A program made the position numbers and the translations under genes. 64,000 nt of DNA from Glycomyces salinus. GTDB taxonomy: Bacteria; Actinomycetota; Actinomycetes; Mycobacteriales; Micromonosporaceae. Below the pieces are notes generated by a model. It was given only the letters and a program-made list of their open reading frames with translations, was not told where the DNA came from and made no database searches. Below are positions 56,101 through 64,000 of this stretch, in pieces. The DNA lies in contig NZ_JAELXW010000008.1 in assembly GCF_016428645.1 (NCBI RefSeq), forward strand, positions 1 through 64,000, written 5' to 3'. Each line of letters starts with the position of its first letter. Position 1 is the stretch's first letter.

Positions 56101-56865
56101 CCACCAGTCCCCGGACTCGGGCACATCGGTCTGGTCGCCGAACACCTGCGGTGAGGCGATCGGCAGGTCGGCGTACCAGTCGTAGAACGACAGCATCGAT
56201 CCGCCGAGCAGGTTCACGAACCGGGCGCCGACGCCGTGGGAGACCTGCGACATCGCCGGGATCGGGCTGAACCCGGCGATGCGGTCGGGGCCGTAGGCGC
56301 CGATGGTGTGCACGTGGGCGGCCGCGGCGATCTCGACCGCCTCGTCCCAGCCGATGCGCACCAGTCCGCCCTTGCCGCGCGCGGACTGGTAGCGGTGGCG
56401 CTTGTCGGGGTCGGTGGTGATCTCGGTCCAGGCGGCGACCGGGTCGCCCAGCCTGGCCTTGGCTTCGCGGTACATCTCGATCAGGACACCGCGTCCGTAC
56501 GGATAGCGCACCCGGGTGGGCGAGTAGGTGTACCAGGAGAAAGCGGCGCCGCGGGGGCAGCCGCGCGGCTCGTACTCCGGGCGGTCGGGGCCCACGGACG
56601 GGTAGTCGGTCGCCTGGGTCTCCCAGGTGATGATCCCGTCCTTGACGTAGACGTTCCACGAGCACGACCCTGTGCAGTTCACGCCGTGGGTCGAGCGCAC
56701 GACCTTGTCGTGACTCCAGCGGTCGCGGTAGAACACGTCGCCGTCCCGGCCGCCGTCCTTGAACACGGTGTGCAGGTCCCCGGTGGTCTCGGACCGGGTC
56801 AGGAACACCCCGGTCCGCAGCAGCAGGTCGGCCGGCCCGTCAGTGGTCTCGTGCGGTGGAGCCAC
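53182..56865 (-). CDS. narG: Respiratory nitrate reductase alpha subunit
   Basis: A 1227-aa molybdopterin catalytic subunit reducing nitrate to nitrite at the membrane. The N-terminal FS0 cluster motif HGVNCTGSCSWN lies near residue 58, and RGCPRGAAFSWY and the Mo-bis-MGD-binding domains follow (WGSNVPVTRTPDAHWMAEAR near 265). The Asp ligand in YDWYADLP fits NarG. GTG at 56865 is preferred over GTG at 56907 because AGAGGGG lies 8 nt upstream of it; the longer form would add 14 residues. It is the first gene of narGHJI, divergent from narK, with a DosR-like box between. Confidence 0.95.
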   Translation of the reverse strand: MAPPHETTDGPADLLLRTGVFLTRSETTGDLHTVFKDGGRDGDVFYRDRWSHDKVVRSTHGVNCTGSCSWNVYVKDGIITWETQATDYPSVGPDRPEYEPRGCPRGAAFSWYTYSPTRVRYPYGRGVLIEMYREAKARLGDPVAAWTEITTDPDKRHRYQSARGKGGLVRIGWDEAVEIAAAAHVHTIGAYGPDRIAGFSPIPAMSQVSHGVGARFVNLLGGSMLSFYDWYADLPIASPQVFGDQTDVPESGDWWDAAYLVLWGSNVPVTRTPDAHWMAEARYRGQKVVVVSPDYSDATKFADEWLAPHPGTDGALAMAMGHVILSEHFGGRGEAGPTPEFDRYVRKFTDLPFLIELSEQDGYQVPGKFLNRAALGVDEPYAEWKPMFVDESTDEVVAPNGTLGDRWDPDHPGRWNLDLGEHKPRLSLYGEGAETAEIRLPRFDCDGDHLVRGVPVRRVGDRTVTTVFDLLMAQYGVHRPGLPGTWPSGYDDPTEPCTPAWQESITAVSAERAVRIAREFADTAKATGGRAMIILGAGTNQWFHGDTMYRAFFTLLLLTGCQGVNGGGWAHYVGQEKCRTHTGWATYASAMDWTRPARFMAGTAYWYLHTDQWRYDTYNADALTSATGPGALAGKHTADLVAASARMGWMPSYPTFDRNPLALGREAADAGKPPGEYIAEQLASGELRFAAEDPDAPENWPRVLTVWRANLLGSSAKGNEYFLRHLLGTASAVQGAEAGPEHRPADVTWHEDAPEGKLDLLLSLDFRMTSTTLMSDIVLPAATWYEKHDLSTTDMHPFVHAFSPAIDPPWQARTDFEAFQTLAKRFSQLAETHLGTGTDIVAAPHQHDSPGELAQPGGIAPDWKPAGATPIPGSTMPNLIAVERDYPAVAAKLAAIGPLAETAGLPVKGVSFTPDAEIRWLAERNGTVPSGPAAGRPAIDTDVKVCEMILALSGTSNGRLAAQGFTRLAERTGTDFDELIHASSERRVVFSDTQRGPTPVGASPEWSGKESHDRRYSPFTINVEHDKPWHTLTGRMHFYVDHDWMHEFGEALPVYRPPLNMHELFDEPRIGPTGEREVTVRYLTPHSKWSIHSEYQDNLLMLTLSRGGPTIWMSPADAEVIGAADNDWVEAVNRNGVVSARLVVSHRMPTGTVYMYHAQERVVNVPKTETTGKRGGIHNSLTRLLIKPTHLIGGYAQFSYAFNYIGPTGNQRDEVTVVRKRTTEVTY

Positions 56866-56949
56866 GCGATTCGCCCCTCTCAGATCATCGATGCGATTCG
56901 CCTTCACGGCCAGACAACGAATGGAACCAGGGACACCACCGTCAGATTA

Positions 56950-56963
56950 GGGGCTTTGGTCCC
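56950..56963. promoter_or_regulatory. DosR-like box between narG and narK
   Basis: GGGGCTTTGGTCCC matches 12 of 14 positions of GGGACTWWAGTCCC and lies in the divergent region, 85 bp from the narG start and 119 bp from narK. It is the best DosR-type match in the window. Confidence 0.65.
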
Positions 56964-57081
56964 GTGAAGGAAGCGCAATCGTCATACTGATTCGGGGCCC
57001 TTGGCCCGCCGCCGACATCGCATCCCCGTTGCCATGCTTGCCCTCGCCGCAAGACGACAGAACCCGCCGGGAGACCGAACG

Positions 57082-58290
57082 ATGAGCAGTACTGCGGAAA
57101 TCGAGAAGTCCACGACCCGCCACTCGGGCTCGGGTGCCAACCTGGCCATGGCGACAGCGGTGTTCGCGGTCGCGTTCTGGGCCTGGAACCTGATCGGACC
57201 GCTGTCGAAGACCTATTCGGAGCGGCTCGGTCTGTCGCCGACGCAGACGGCGGTCCTGGTGGCCTTCCCTGTACTGGTCGGGGCGGTGGGACGGATTCCG
57301 GTCGGGATTCTGACCGACCGGTACGGAGGGCGGCGGATGTTCACCGTCGTGGCCTTCGTCTCCGTCCTTCCCACCGCATTGGTCGGCCTCTCCTCCGATT
57401 CCTATGTCGCGCTCCTTGTCTGGGGGTTCTTCCTCGGCGTCGCGGGAACCGCGTTCGCGGTCGGCGTGCCGTTCGTGAGCGCCTGGCACCGGCCGGAACG
57501 TCGCGGGTTCGCCACCGGCGTGTACGGCGCGGGCATGGGCGGCACGGCGCTGTCGGCGCTGCTGACGCCGCGGTTGGCCGAATCGTTCGGGCTGCTGGAG
57601 ACCCATCTGGCGATGTGCGCGGCGCTGGCGGTGACGGGGGCGATCGCGTGGCTGTTCATGAGGGACGCTCCGGAGTGGACGCCGAATCGTCAGCCGGCGG
57701 TGCCGCGGTTCCGGGCGGTGCTGAAACTCCGCGTGACCTGGCAGCTGTCACTGTTGTACGCACTCGCGTTCGGCGGTTTCGTGGCGTTCTCGACCTACCT
57801 GCCGACGATGCTGACCAGCGCATACGACTTCGCACAGACCGAGGCGGGCATGCGCGCCGCCGGGTTCTCGTTCGCTGCGGTCGTGGCCAGGCCGCTGGGC
57901 GGCATGCTGTCGGACCGGATCGGCCCGGTGAGAGTGTGCCTGGCGTCGTTCTTCGGCGCGATGGCGATGGCGGTGGTCCTCGCCTTCCACCCGCCGGCGG
58001 AGCTGCCGGCCGGGTTGTCGTTCGTGCTCATGGCGACCGCGCTGGGGCTGGGTACCGGAGGCGTGTTCGCGCTCTTGGCCGCCTTGGTCGAGCCGTCCCG
58101 CGTGGGCACGGTGACAGGGGTGGTCGGCGCCGCCGGCGGGCTGGGCGGCTACTTCCCGCCGCTGGTGATGGGCGTGGTGTACCAGGCCACCGGCGACTAC
58201 ATGCTCGGCCTGCTGCTGCTGGCGACGACGGCCCTGCTCGTCGGGATCTTCACGTTGAGGGTCTTTCGGGCCCGTTTCCAAAGCGCGTGA
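57082..58290 (+). CDS. narK: NarK-type nitrate/nitrite transporter (MFS)
   Basis: A 402-aa major-facilitator protein with 12 predicted spans. Nitrate-porter signatures are present: FAVAFWAWNLIGPLSK in helix 1, RIPVGILTDRYGGRR between helices 2 and 3, GNG-like glycine segments (VYGAGMGGTALSALL) and MLSDRIGPVRVCL in the second half. It exchanges nitrate and nitrite across the membrane, supplying the divergent nitrate reductase. GGGAG lies 9 nt before the ATG. DosR-like control is predicted through the shared box. Confidence 0.9.
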   Translation: MSSTAEIEKSTTRHSGSGANLAMATAVFAVAFWAWNLIGPLSKTYSERLGLSPTQTAVLVAFPVLVGAVGRIPVGILTDRYGGRRMFTVVAFVSVLPTALVGLSSDSYVALLVWGFFLGVAGTAFAVGVPFVSAWHRPERRGFATGVYGAGMGGTALSALLTPRLAESFGLLETHLAMCAALAVTGAIAWLFMRDAPEWTPNRQPAVPRFRAVLKLRVTWQLSLLYALAFGGFVAFSTYLPTMLTSAYDFAQTEAGMRAAGFSFAAVVARPLGGMLSDRIGPVRVCLASFFGAMAMAVVLAFHPPAELPAGLSFVLMATALGLGTGGVFALLAALVEPSRVGTVTGVVGAAGGLGGYFPPLVMGVVYQATGDYMLGLLLLATTALLVGIFTLRVFRARFQSA

Positions 58291-58342
58291 TCCGCTCGCG
58301 ACAGCCGATCGTCGAAGTCGTGCCTCAGCGCCCTGTGCATCG

Positions 58343-58356
58343 AGGACATTGGTCCC
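58343..58356. promoter_or_regulatory. DosR-like box upstream of the universal stress protein
   Basis: AGGACATTGGTCCC matches 11 of 14 positions of the DosR/DevR consensus and lies 61 bp upstream of the USP start, probably controlling the USP-dehydrogenase pair. Confidence 0.55.
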
Positions 58357-58416
58357 TGACTGCGGCAGTCCCCCGAGAGAAGACTTGGCCTCACAGACCA
58401 GTGAAAGGGTAAGAAG

Positions 58417-58842
58417 ATGTCACAGGAGCAGAGCCGGGGTCGGATCGTTGTCGGAATCGACGGCGCGCCGTCGTCGGTCCGAGCACTGCAGTGGGCCCTG
58501 AAGCAGGCCGAGGCTACCGGTGCGGAGGTCGAGGCGGTGCATGCATGGCAGGTGCCGGCCTCCTTCGGGATGGCGGTTCCCACCACGATCGGTGAGGGAT
58601 GGGCCGAGTCCGCCGAGGAGTCGCTGGAGAAGGTCCTCGCGCAGGACACCGACGGCTCGGTGCCCATCAAACGCTGGATCGTCGAAGGCTACCCCGCCAA
58701 AGTCTTGCTGGAGCGGTCCAAAGACGCCGGTCTCCTCGTGGTCGGCAACCGTGGACATGGCGGCCTCGTAGAGGCGCTGCTCGGCTCGGTGAGCCAGCAC
58801 TGCATCCAGCACGCGACCTGCCCGGTGGTCGTGGTCCGTTGA
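58417..58842 (+). CDS. Universal stress protein (UspA family)
   Basis: A 141-aa single-domain USP. The N-terminal strand [20 protein letters not shown] and the ATP-binding loop [18 protein letters not shown] near residue 110 (G-2x-G-9x-G-S) indicate the nucleotide-binding UspA subgroup, widely induced by hypoxia in actinobacteria. GGGTAAGAAG precedes the ATG. It is the first gene of a pair with a D-lactate-dehydrogenase-like enzyme 76 bp downstream and lies beneath a DosR-like box. Confidence 0.9.
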   Translation: MSQEQSRGRIVVGIDGAPSSVRALQWALKQAEATGAEVEAVHAWQVPASFGMAVPTTIGEGWAESAEESLEKVLAQDTDGSVPIKRWIVEGYPAKVLLERSKDAGLLVVGNRGHGGLVEALLGSVSQHCIQHATCPVVVVR

Positions 58843-58918
58843 GAGTGAAGCGATTCGCACGTGGCCGACGGTGGACGCCCGCCGTCGGTCCCGTCTTCGT
58901 CTGTTGAGGAGGACACGC

Positions 58919-59920
58919 ATGAGGGTGGCAGTGTTCAGCACCAAGCCGTACGACGAGGAGTTCCTGCGGAAAGCGGGAGAGGGCGGCGTCCACGAGCTGA
59001 GGTTCCTGGAGCCGAGGCTCAACCGCGACACCGCCGCTCTGGCCGCCGGATGCGGGGCGGTGTGCGCGTTCGTCAACGACGACCTGGGCGCCGACGTCCT
59101 CGCCGCGTTGGCCGGGCAGGGCGTGCGGCTGATCGCACTGCGCTCGGCCGGGTTCAACCACGTGGACCTGCGCGCGGCGGCACGGCTCGGCCTGACCGTG
59201 GCCCGGGTCCCCGGCTACTCCCCGTATTCGGTGGCAGAGCACTGCGCGGCACTCGTCTTGGCGCTCAACCGGAAGATCCACCGCTCCTACAACCGGGTGC
59301 GGGAGCACAACTTCGCGCTCAACGGCCTGCTCGGCTTCGACCTGCACGGCCGCACCGTAGGCGTGGTCGGCACCGGCAAGATCGGCGTGTGCTTCACCCG
59401 GATCATGGTCGGCTTCGGCTGCCGCGTCCTCGCCTACGACCCCTACCCCAGCGAGTCGGCCCGCGCGGCCGGGGCCGAGTACACCTCGATGGAACGACTG
59501 CTCGCCGAGTCGCACATCGTGTCGCTGCACTGCCCGCTCACGCCCGAGACGTTCCACCTGATCGACCGCGAACAGATCGAGCGGATGCGCCCGGGCGTCA
59601 TGCTGGTCAACACCAGCCGCGGCGCGCTGGTGGACACAGCCGCCGTCATCGACGGCCTCAAAAGCGGCCGGATCGGCTACCTCGGCCTGGACGTGTACGA
59701 GGAAGAGGCCGACCTGTTCTTCGAAGACCTCTCGGACCAGGTGCTCGGCGACGACGTCTTCGCCCGGCTCGGCACCTTCCCGAACGTGCTCATCACCGGA
59801 CACCAGGCGTTCTTCACCGCCGAGGCCCTGGCGAACATCGCGGCGACCACGTTGGAGAACCTCACCGCGTTCGAGAGCGGCGAAGCAGGTCCGAACCTCA
59901 TCGCGCTGGACGACGCCTAG
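58919..59920 (+). CDS. ldhA: D-lactate dehydrogenase-like 2-hydroxyacid dehydrogenase
   Basis: A 333-aa enzyme of the fermentative LdhA type reducing pyruvate to D-lactate with NADH. The NAD motif VVGTGKIG lies near residue 150, the catalytic Arg/Glu/His regions include [11 protein letters not shown] near 235 and ITGHQAFFT near 295, and the LdhA hallmark [17 protein letters not shown] is present near 258. AGGAGG precedes the ATG at 58919. With the adjacent phosphoketolase it would regenerate NAD under oxygen limitation. The D-lactate specificity is by family. Confidence 0.85.
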   Translation: MRVAVFSTKPYDEEFLRKAGEGGVHELRFLEPRLNRDTAALAAGCGAVCAFVNDDLGADVLAALAGQGVRLIALRSAGFNHVDLRAAARLGLTVARVPGYSPYSVAEHCAALVLALNRKIHRSYNRVREHNFALNGLLGFDLHGRTVGVVGTGKIGVCFTRIMVGFGCRVLAYDPYPSESARAAGAEYTSMERLLAESHIVSLHCPLTPETFHLIDREQIERMRPGVMLVNTSRGALVDTAAVIDGLKSGRIGYLGLDVYEEEADLFFEDLSDQVLGDDVFARLGTFPNVLITGHQAFFTAEALANIAATTLENLTAFESGEAGPNLIALDDA

Positions 59921-59935
59921 TCTCATTCGGTCGCG

Positions 59936-59973
59936 CGAAGTCGCGGCCACCGATCTCGGTGGCCGCGACTTCG
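59936..59973. terminator. Bidirectional hairpin terminator
   Basis: A 17-bp perfect stem, CGAAGTCGCGGCCACCG / CGGTGGCCGCGACTTCG, with a 4-nt loop lies between the convergent dehydrogenase and phosphoketolase genes. Confidence 0.85.
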
Positions 59974-59989
59974 TCACGCCGGCCGGCGG

Positions 59990-62368
59990 TCAGGAACGGT
60001 TCACTCCCGTGAACTCCCACTCGGTGATCTGCGGGTGGTCCACGCCGTGGAGGCGGGTGTGGTCGCGGCATTCCAGGCGCATGTCGACCATGCGCTGGCG
60101 AAGCCCGGCGGCGGCCTGCCCCAGGCCCGGCACCCGGTCGATCACGTCGATGACGAGGGTGAACCGATCGAGCTCGTTGAGCATGACCATGTCGAACGGT
60201 GTGGTGGTCGTGCCCTCCTCCTTGTAGCCGCGAACGTGGAGGTTCTCGTGGCCGGCTCGCCGATAGGCGAGGCGGTGAATCAGCCACGGGTAGCCGTGGA
60301 AGGCGAAGATGACCGGCTTGTCGACGGTGAACAACGCGTCGAACTGTCCGTCGGGCAGCCCGTGCGGGTGCTCGCTGGGCGGCTGGAGCCGCATGAGGTC
60401 GACCACGTTCACCACGCGGACCCGGACCTGCGGCAGGTGCTCGCGGAGCAGGTCGGCCGCCGCCACGGTCTCCAGCGTGGGGACGTCGCCGGCGCAGGCC
60501 AGGACGACGTCGGGCTCGCCGCCCTCATCGCTGGAAGCCCACTCCCAGATGCCGATGCCGCGCTCGCAGTGGCGTGCCGCCGCCTCCATGTCCAGCCAGT
60601 TCGGCGCGGGCTGCTTGCCGGCGACGACGACGTTGACGTACTGCCGGCTGCGCAGGCAGTGGTCGGCGACCGACAGCAGCGTGTTCGCGTCCGGCGGCAG
60701 GTAGACCCGCACGACCTCGGCCTTCTTGTTGACGACGTGGTCGATGAAGCCGGGGTCCTGGTGGGAGAACCCGTTGTGGTCCTGCCTCCAGACGTGACTG
60801 GACAGCAGGTAGTTCAGCGAGGCGATCGGTCGACGCCACGGGATGCCGTTGGTCGTCTTGAGCCACTTCGCGTGCTGATTGAACATCGAGTCGATCAGGT
60901 GGATGAACGCCTCGTAGGAGGTGAACAGGCCGTGGCGGCCGGTCAGCAGGTAGCCTTCCAGCCAGCCTTGGCACAGGTGCTCGGAGAGCACCTCGAGGAC
61001 GCGGCCTTCGGGACCGAGGTGGTCGTCGCCGGATTCGGTCCGGGCCATGAAGGCCCGGTCGGTGACCTCGAAGGCGCCGCCGAGCCGGTTGGACGCGACC
61101 TCGTCGGGGCCGAAGAGACGGAAGCGGTCGGGGTTCGCCGCGATGACGTCGCGGATCCAGGTCCCGAGGACGCGGGTCGGTTCGGCGGTCGAGCCGCCCG
61201 GCGCCGGCACGTCCACTCCGTACCCGCGGTAGTCCGGCAGGACCAGGTCGCGCAGCAATACGCCGCCGTTGGCGTGCGGATTCGCGCTCATGCGCCGCTC
61301 ACCGGTCGGCGGGAGCGACCGCAGTTCGGCCACGGGGGCGCCGGTGGCGTCGAACAGCTCCTCGGGCTTGTAGGAGCGCAGCCACTCGTCGAGCGCGGCC
61401 AGTTGATCGGGGTGCTCCCGAACCGATGCCAGCGGCACCTGATGCGATCGCCAGGTGCCTTCGAGCGGAACACCACCCAGCTCGCGCGGCCCGGTCCAGC
61501 CTTTCGGGGTGCGCAGCACGATCATCGGCCATCGAGGACGGTCGCCGTCGCCGCCGGAGCGCGCCCGCCGCTGGATGTCGGCGATCTGGTCTAGGGCGCT
61601 GTCGAGCGTGGTCGCGAGCTGCCGGTGAATCGCGGCCGGGTCGTCGCCTTCGACCAGGTGCGGTTCGTAGCCGAAACCGCGCATCATCGACATCAGGTCG
61701 GATCGGGGAATGCGGTCGAGGACGGTCGGGTTCGCGATCTTGTAGCCGTTCAGGTGCAGGATCGGCAGGACCGCGCCGTCGCGGGCCGGGTTGAGGAAGA
61801 CATTGGAGAGCCAGCTGGCGGCCAGCGGCCCGGTCTCCGCCTCGCCGTCGCCGATGACGCAGGCGACCAGGAGATCCGGGTTGTCGAATGCCGCGCCGTA
61901 GGCGTGCATGAGCGAGTAGCCCAGCTCGCCGCCCTCGTGGATGGACCCGGGGACCTCGGGCGCCACGTGGGAGGGGATACCGCCGGGAAAGGAGAACTGG
62001 CGGAACAGACGGCCCATGCCGGCCTCGTCCAGGCTCACCGAGGGATAGTGCTCGGAGTAGGTGCCCTCCAGCCAGGTGTTGGCCACCAGCGCCGGACCGC
62101 CGTGGCCTGGCCCGGTGATGTAGATTGTGCTCAGGTCGCGCTCGACGATGCACCGGTTCAGGTGCGCGTAGATCAGGTTCAGCCCGGGACTGGTGCCCCA
62201 GTGGCCGAGGAGGCGCGGCTTGACGTGCTCGGCCCGCAGCGGCTCGCGCAGGAGCGGGTTGTCGAGCAGATAGATCTGACCGACGGTGAGGTAGTTCGCG
62301 GCACGCCAATAGGCGTCGATCCAGCGCAACTGCGCGTCGGTGAGCGATTCGGGGAGCGTCTGCTTCAT
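59990..62368 (-). CDS. xfp: Phosphoketolase (xylulose-5-P / fructose-6-P)
   Basis: A 792-aa thiamine-diphosphate enzyme splitting xylulose-5-P (and often fructose-6-P) to acetyl-phosphate and glyceraldehyde-3-P (or erythrose-4-P). It opens with [20 protein letters not shown]; the [18 protein letters not shown] and [19 protein letters not shown] stretches are family signatures, and the ThDP motif GDGEAETGP lies near residue 180. It is full length. AAGGACG precedes the ATG. The divergent region shares a DosR-like box with the kinase gene, consistent with hypoxic use: acetyl-phosphate gives ATP through acetate kinase. Confidence 0.93.
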   Translation of the reverse strand: MKQTLPESLTDAQLRWIDAYWRAANYLTVGQIYLLDNPLLREPLRAEHVKPRLLGHWGTSPGLNLIYAHLNRCIVERDLSTIYITGPGHGGPALVANTWLEGTYSEHYPSVSLDEAGMGRLFRQFSFPGGIPSHVAPEVPGSIHEGGELGYSLMHAYGAAFDNPDLLVACVIGDGEAETGPLAASWLSNVFLNPARDGAVLPILHLNGYKIANPTVLDRIPRSDLMSMMRGFGYEPHLVEGDDPAAIHRQLATTLDSALDQIADIQRRARSGGDGDRPRWPMIVLRTPKGWTGPRELGGVPLEGTWRSHQVPLASVREHPDQLAALDEWLRSYKPEELFDATGAPVAELRSLPPTGERRMSANPHANGGVLLRDLVLPDYRGYGVDVPAPGGSTAEPTRVLGTWIRDVIAANPDRFRLFGPDEVASNRLGGAFEVTDRAFMARTESGDDHLGPEGRVLEVLSEHLCQGWLEGYLLTGRHGLFTSYEAFIHLIDSMFNQHAKWLKTTNGIPWRRPIASLNYLLSSHVWRQDHNGFSHQDPGFIDHVVNKKAEVVRVYLPPDANTLLSVADHCLRSRQYVNVVVAGKQPAPNWLDMEAAARHCERGIGIWEWASSDEGGEPDVVLACAGDVPTLETVAAADLLREHLPQVRVRVVNVVDLMRLQPPSEHPHGLPDGQFDALFTVDKPVIFAFHGYPWLIHRLAYRRAGHENLHVRGYKEEGTTTTPFDMVMLNELDRFTLVIDVIDRVPGLGQAAAGLRQRMVDMRLECRDHTRLHGVDHPQITEWEFTGVNRS

Positions 62369-62435
62369 GTTCGTCCTTGCGGTTGGGTGGTCTCGGGACT
62401 ACTTTCAGCGTCACCGCTTCGGCGCCCCGGAGGGA

Positions 62436-62449
62436 GGGCCGAAGGTCCC
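62436..62449. promoter_or_regulatory. DosR-like box between phosphoketolase and the GAF kinase
   Basis: GGGCCGAAGGTCCC (minus strand GGGACCTTCGGCCC) matches 11 of 14 consensus positions and is almost the sequence of the box at 49628. It lies 68 bp from the xfp start and 73 bp from the kinase start. GGGACT, a possible half-site, lies at 62395-62400. Confidence 0.55.
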
Positions 62450-62521
62450 GTCCCGGCGGGCACAACGGCGAACCGCCGCATCGGACATCGGTCGGTGCCC
62501 TCGCATCGATACCATCGGTGT

Positions 62522-63757
62522 ATGGCCTCCACGCCCGAACTCGGACCAAGCGGCTCCGACTTGCCGCACTCGCACCTGCCGGTCGATCAGCTGCTCGCAG
62601 AGCTGAGTTCCCGTATCGACGATATCGTGGTTGGCAGGGAGCGGCTTCGCGCGCTGTTGGACGCCGTCATCAGCATCGGCTCCGGCCTGGAGCTGGCCGC
62701 GGTCCTCGACCGGATCGTCGCCGCCGCCTGCAAACTCGTCGACGCCCGCTACGGCGCTCTCGGCGTCCTCGACGACTCCGGCGGCCTGGTCGACTTCCGC
62801 ACCCACGGCCTGTCGGAGGAGGAGATCGCCGCGCTCGGTGAACCCCCGCGGGGACGGGGCATTCTCGGGCACATCATCGACCATCCCGCACCGCTGCGCC
62901 TGAAACGCCTCCAGGACCACCCCGACTCGGTCGGCTTCCCGCCGCATCACCCGCCGATGACGACGTTCCTGGGCGTGCCGATCCTCATCGGCGACAAGGC
63001 GTGGGGCAACCTGTACCTGACCGACAAGCGTGGCGGCGGCGAGTTCACCGAGGACGACATCGCCATGATCAAAGCCCTCGCCGTGTCCGCGGCCGTGGCG
63101 ATCGACAATGCCCGGCTGTATGCCAAACTGGACGCCTCGCAGGTCGAACGCGAGCGCCTGGTGGTCTTCCGCGACCGCGACCGGATCAGTCGCGACCTGC
63201 ACGACCTGGTCATCCAACGACTGTTCGCCACCGGGCTCCGACTCCAAGGAGCCCTGCACCTGATCGAGCAGCCCGAGGCGGTTACTCGCGTCAACGCCGC
63301 CGTCGACGAGATCGACAGCGCCATCGGGGACCTGCGGGCGGCGATCTTCAGCCTCCACACCGACGCCGAGACCGACCTGTCCACGACCGTGCGCGGACTG
63401 ATCGGCGTGGTGCGCCACCAGCTCGGATTCTCCCCGAAAGTCCAATTCAACGGCCAGGTCGACAGTGCCGTGGACGAGGCGACCCGCATCGAGGCCCTGG
63501 CCGTCCTCCGCGAAGCGCTCAGCAACGCCGCCCGCCATGCGGCGGCGACGCACGTCGACGTCGAGCTGACCGTCGAGGACGGCATGCTCACCGTGCGCGT
63601 CGCCGACGACGGCCGCGGCATCCCCGAGCACGCGCAGCGCCGCGGCCTGGCCAATCTCGCCGCCCGAGCCGAGACCCTGGGAGGCGAGTTCAAGACCGAG
63701 GGGCGCGAGCCGAACGGCACCGTGCTCCAATGGAGCGTCCCTTTGGGGAATGCCTAG
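62522..63757 (+). CDS. GAF-domain histidine kinase (DevS/DosS-like)
   Basis: A 411-aa cytoplasmic sensor kinase. A single GAF domain (about 55-200, with GVPILIGDKAWGNLYLTDK) precedes a HisKA_3 dimerisation/phosphoacceptor helix (SRDLHDLVIQRLFATGLRLQ, H227) and an HATPase_c domain (REALSNAARHA, ADDGRGIP, RRGLANLAARAE). This matches the DevS/DosS family sensing redox or gases through GAF heme; mycobacterial DosS has two GAF domains, here only one is seen, and heme ligation cannot be verified. The ATG at 62522 has no clear ribosome site. It is convergent with the response-regulator gene, its likely partner. Confidence 0.87.
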   Translation: MASTPELGPSGSDLPHSHLPVDQLLAELSSRIDDIVVGRERLRALLDAVISIGSGLELAAVLDRIVAAACKLVDARYGALGVLDDSGGLVDFRTHGLSEEEIAALGEPPRGRGILGHIIDHPAPLRLKRLQDHPDSVGFPPHHPPMTTFLGVPILIGDKAWGNLYLTDKRGGGEFTEDDIAMIKALAVSAAVAIDNARLYAKLDASQVERERLVVFRDRDRISRDLHDLVIQRLFATGLRLQGALHLIEQPEAVTRVNAAVDEIDSAIGDLRAAIFSLHTDAETDLSTTVRGLIGVVRHQLGFSPKVQFNGQVDSAVDEATRIEALAVLREALSNAARHAAATHVDVELTVEDGMLTVRVADDGRGIPEHAQRRGLANLAARAETLGGEFKTEGREPNGTVLQWSVPLGNA

Positions 63758-64000
63758 GCGAACAACCGGCTGGCCAGCACCGCCGCCTGCGTACGGCGTT
63801 TGAGGTCGAGTTTGGCGAGGATGTGCGTGACGTAGTTCTTCACGGTCTTCTCTGCCAGGTGCATCCGCTCGGCGATCTCCCGGTTGGACAGGCCCTGGCC
63901 GATGAGCTCGAGGACGTTCCGCTCCCGCTCGGTCAGCGCCTCGAGTTCCGGAGACTTCGGGGCGCCGTGCCGCAGCCGCTCCAGCACCGCACCGGTGACT
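63754..64000 (-). CDS. LuxR-type response regulator, C-terminal part (DevR/DosR-like; 5' end outside window)
   Basis: At least 82 codons of the 3' end of a NarL/FixJ regulator. The LuxR DNA-binding domain is complete (LTERERNVLELIGQGLSNREIAERMHLAEKTVKNYV, given in parts here as LTERERNVLELIGQGLS and NREIAERMHLAEKTVKNYV). AEKTVKNYVTHILAKLDL is the recognition segment typical of DevR. The receiver domain lies beyond the edge. Its stop overlaps the kinase stop by 4 bp in a CCTAGG palindrome. It is the probable binder of the DosR-like boxes in this window. Confidence 0.85.
   Translation of the reverse strand, partial: VTGAVLERLRHGAPKSPELEALTERERNVLELIGQGLSNREIAERMHLAEKTVKNYVTHILAKLDLKRRTQAAVLASRLFA

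Noticed and set aside
58357-58374. Second DosR box GACTGCGGCAGTC next to the USP box
   Set aside because: The symmetry centre and length do not fit the 14-bp consensus; it was kept out of the box count.

Overview
The window is a high-GC chromosomal segment with GTG and ATG starts, GGAGG-type ribosome sites, many ATGA/GTGA stop-start overlaps, Tat and lipoprotein signals and an actinobacterial gene repertoire. It fits a soil- or plant-associated Actinomycetota, perhaps Glycomyces-like; the genus cannot be proven from this sequence. No tRNA, rRNA, CRISPR array or intact mobile element was seen.

Left half (1-35.7 kb): a carbohydrate-acquisition region made of five modules. (i) A GH95 alpha-L-fucosidase with a lectin tail, a FadR-type GntR regulator, and a divergent operon of sugar ABC importer plus enolase-superfamily enzyme, followed by two tandem beta-helix glycosidases (1-12.6 kb). 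(ii) A GH39 glycosidase with an LplABC-type importer and a divergent LacI regulator (12.7-19.3 kb). (iii) A second LplABC-type importer with a YesL/DUF624 protein, divergent from an oxidoreductase-ThuA-oxidoreductase operon (19.3-27.3 kb). (iv) An SDR/LysR pair divergent from a cysteine-dioxygenase-like cupin and a VOC protein (27.3-30.1 kb). (v) A polyol-type ABC importer with a zinc dehydrogenase and a DeoR regulator (30.5-35.7 kb). None of the four importers has its own ATPase, so a shared MsiK/MsmX-like ATPase elsewhere is implied. CGAAA-N3-TTTCG-type operators link modules ii and iii to the LacI protein.

Centre (35.8-49.4 kb): a scar with an arylamine N-acetyltransferase fragment and an ISL3-family transposase fragment, then a locus of unknown function. 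The locus holds a 1563-aa TPR protein with C-terminal membrane segments. Divergent from it are two paralogous HTH-WD40 proteins in tandem. The second carries an nSTAND1-like NTPase and a membrane segment; the first lacks exactly that block. TGTCCGGACA-type palindromes sit in the flanking regulatory DNA. Small membrane proteins (DUF4333-like and DUF4190-like) follow. This is the best candidate here for an undescribed signalling or conflict system.

Right end (49.6-64 kb): a hypoxia module. It contains a PNPOx-fold protein, narGHJI, a divergent narK, a universal stress protein with a D-lactate-dehydrogenase-like enzyme, phosphoketolase, a GAF histidine kinase of the DevS/DosS type and a partial LuxR-type response regulator. 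DosR-like boxes (11-12 of 14 consensus positions) precede four transcription units, each about 60-120 bp from a start codon. The module therefore looks like a compact DosR-type regulon joining nitrate respiration to fermentation.
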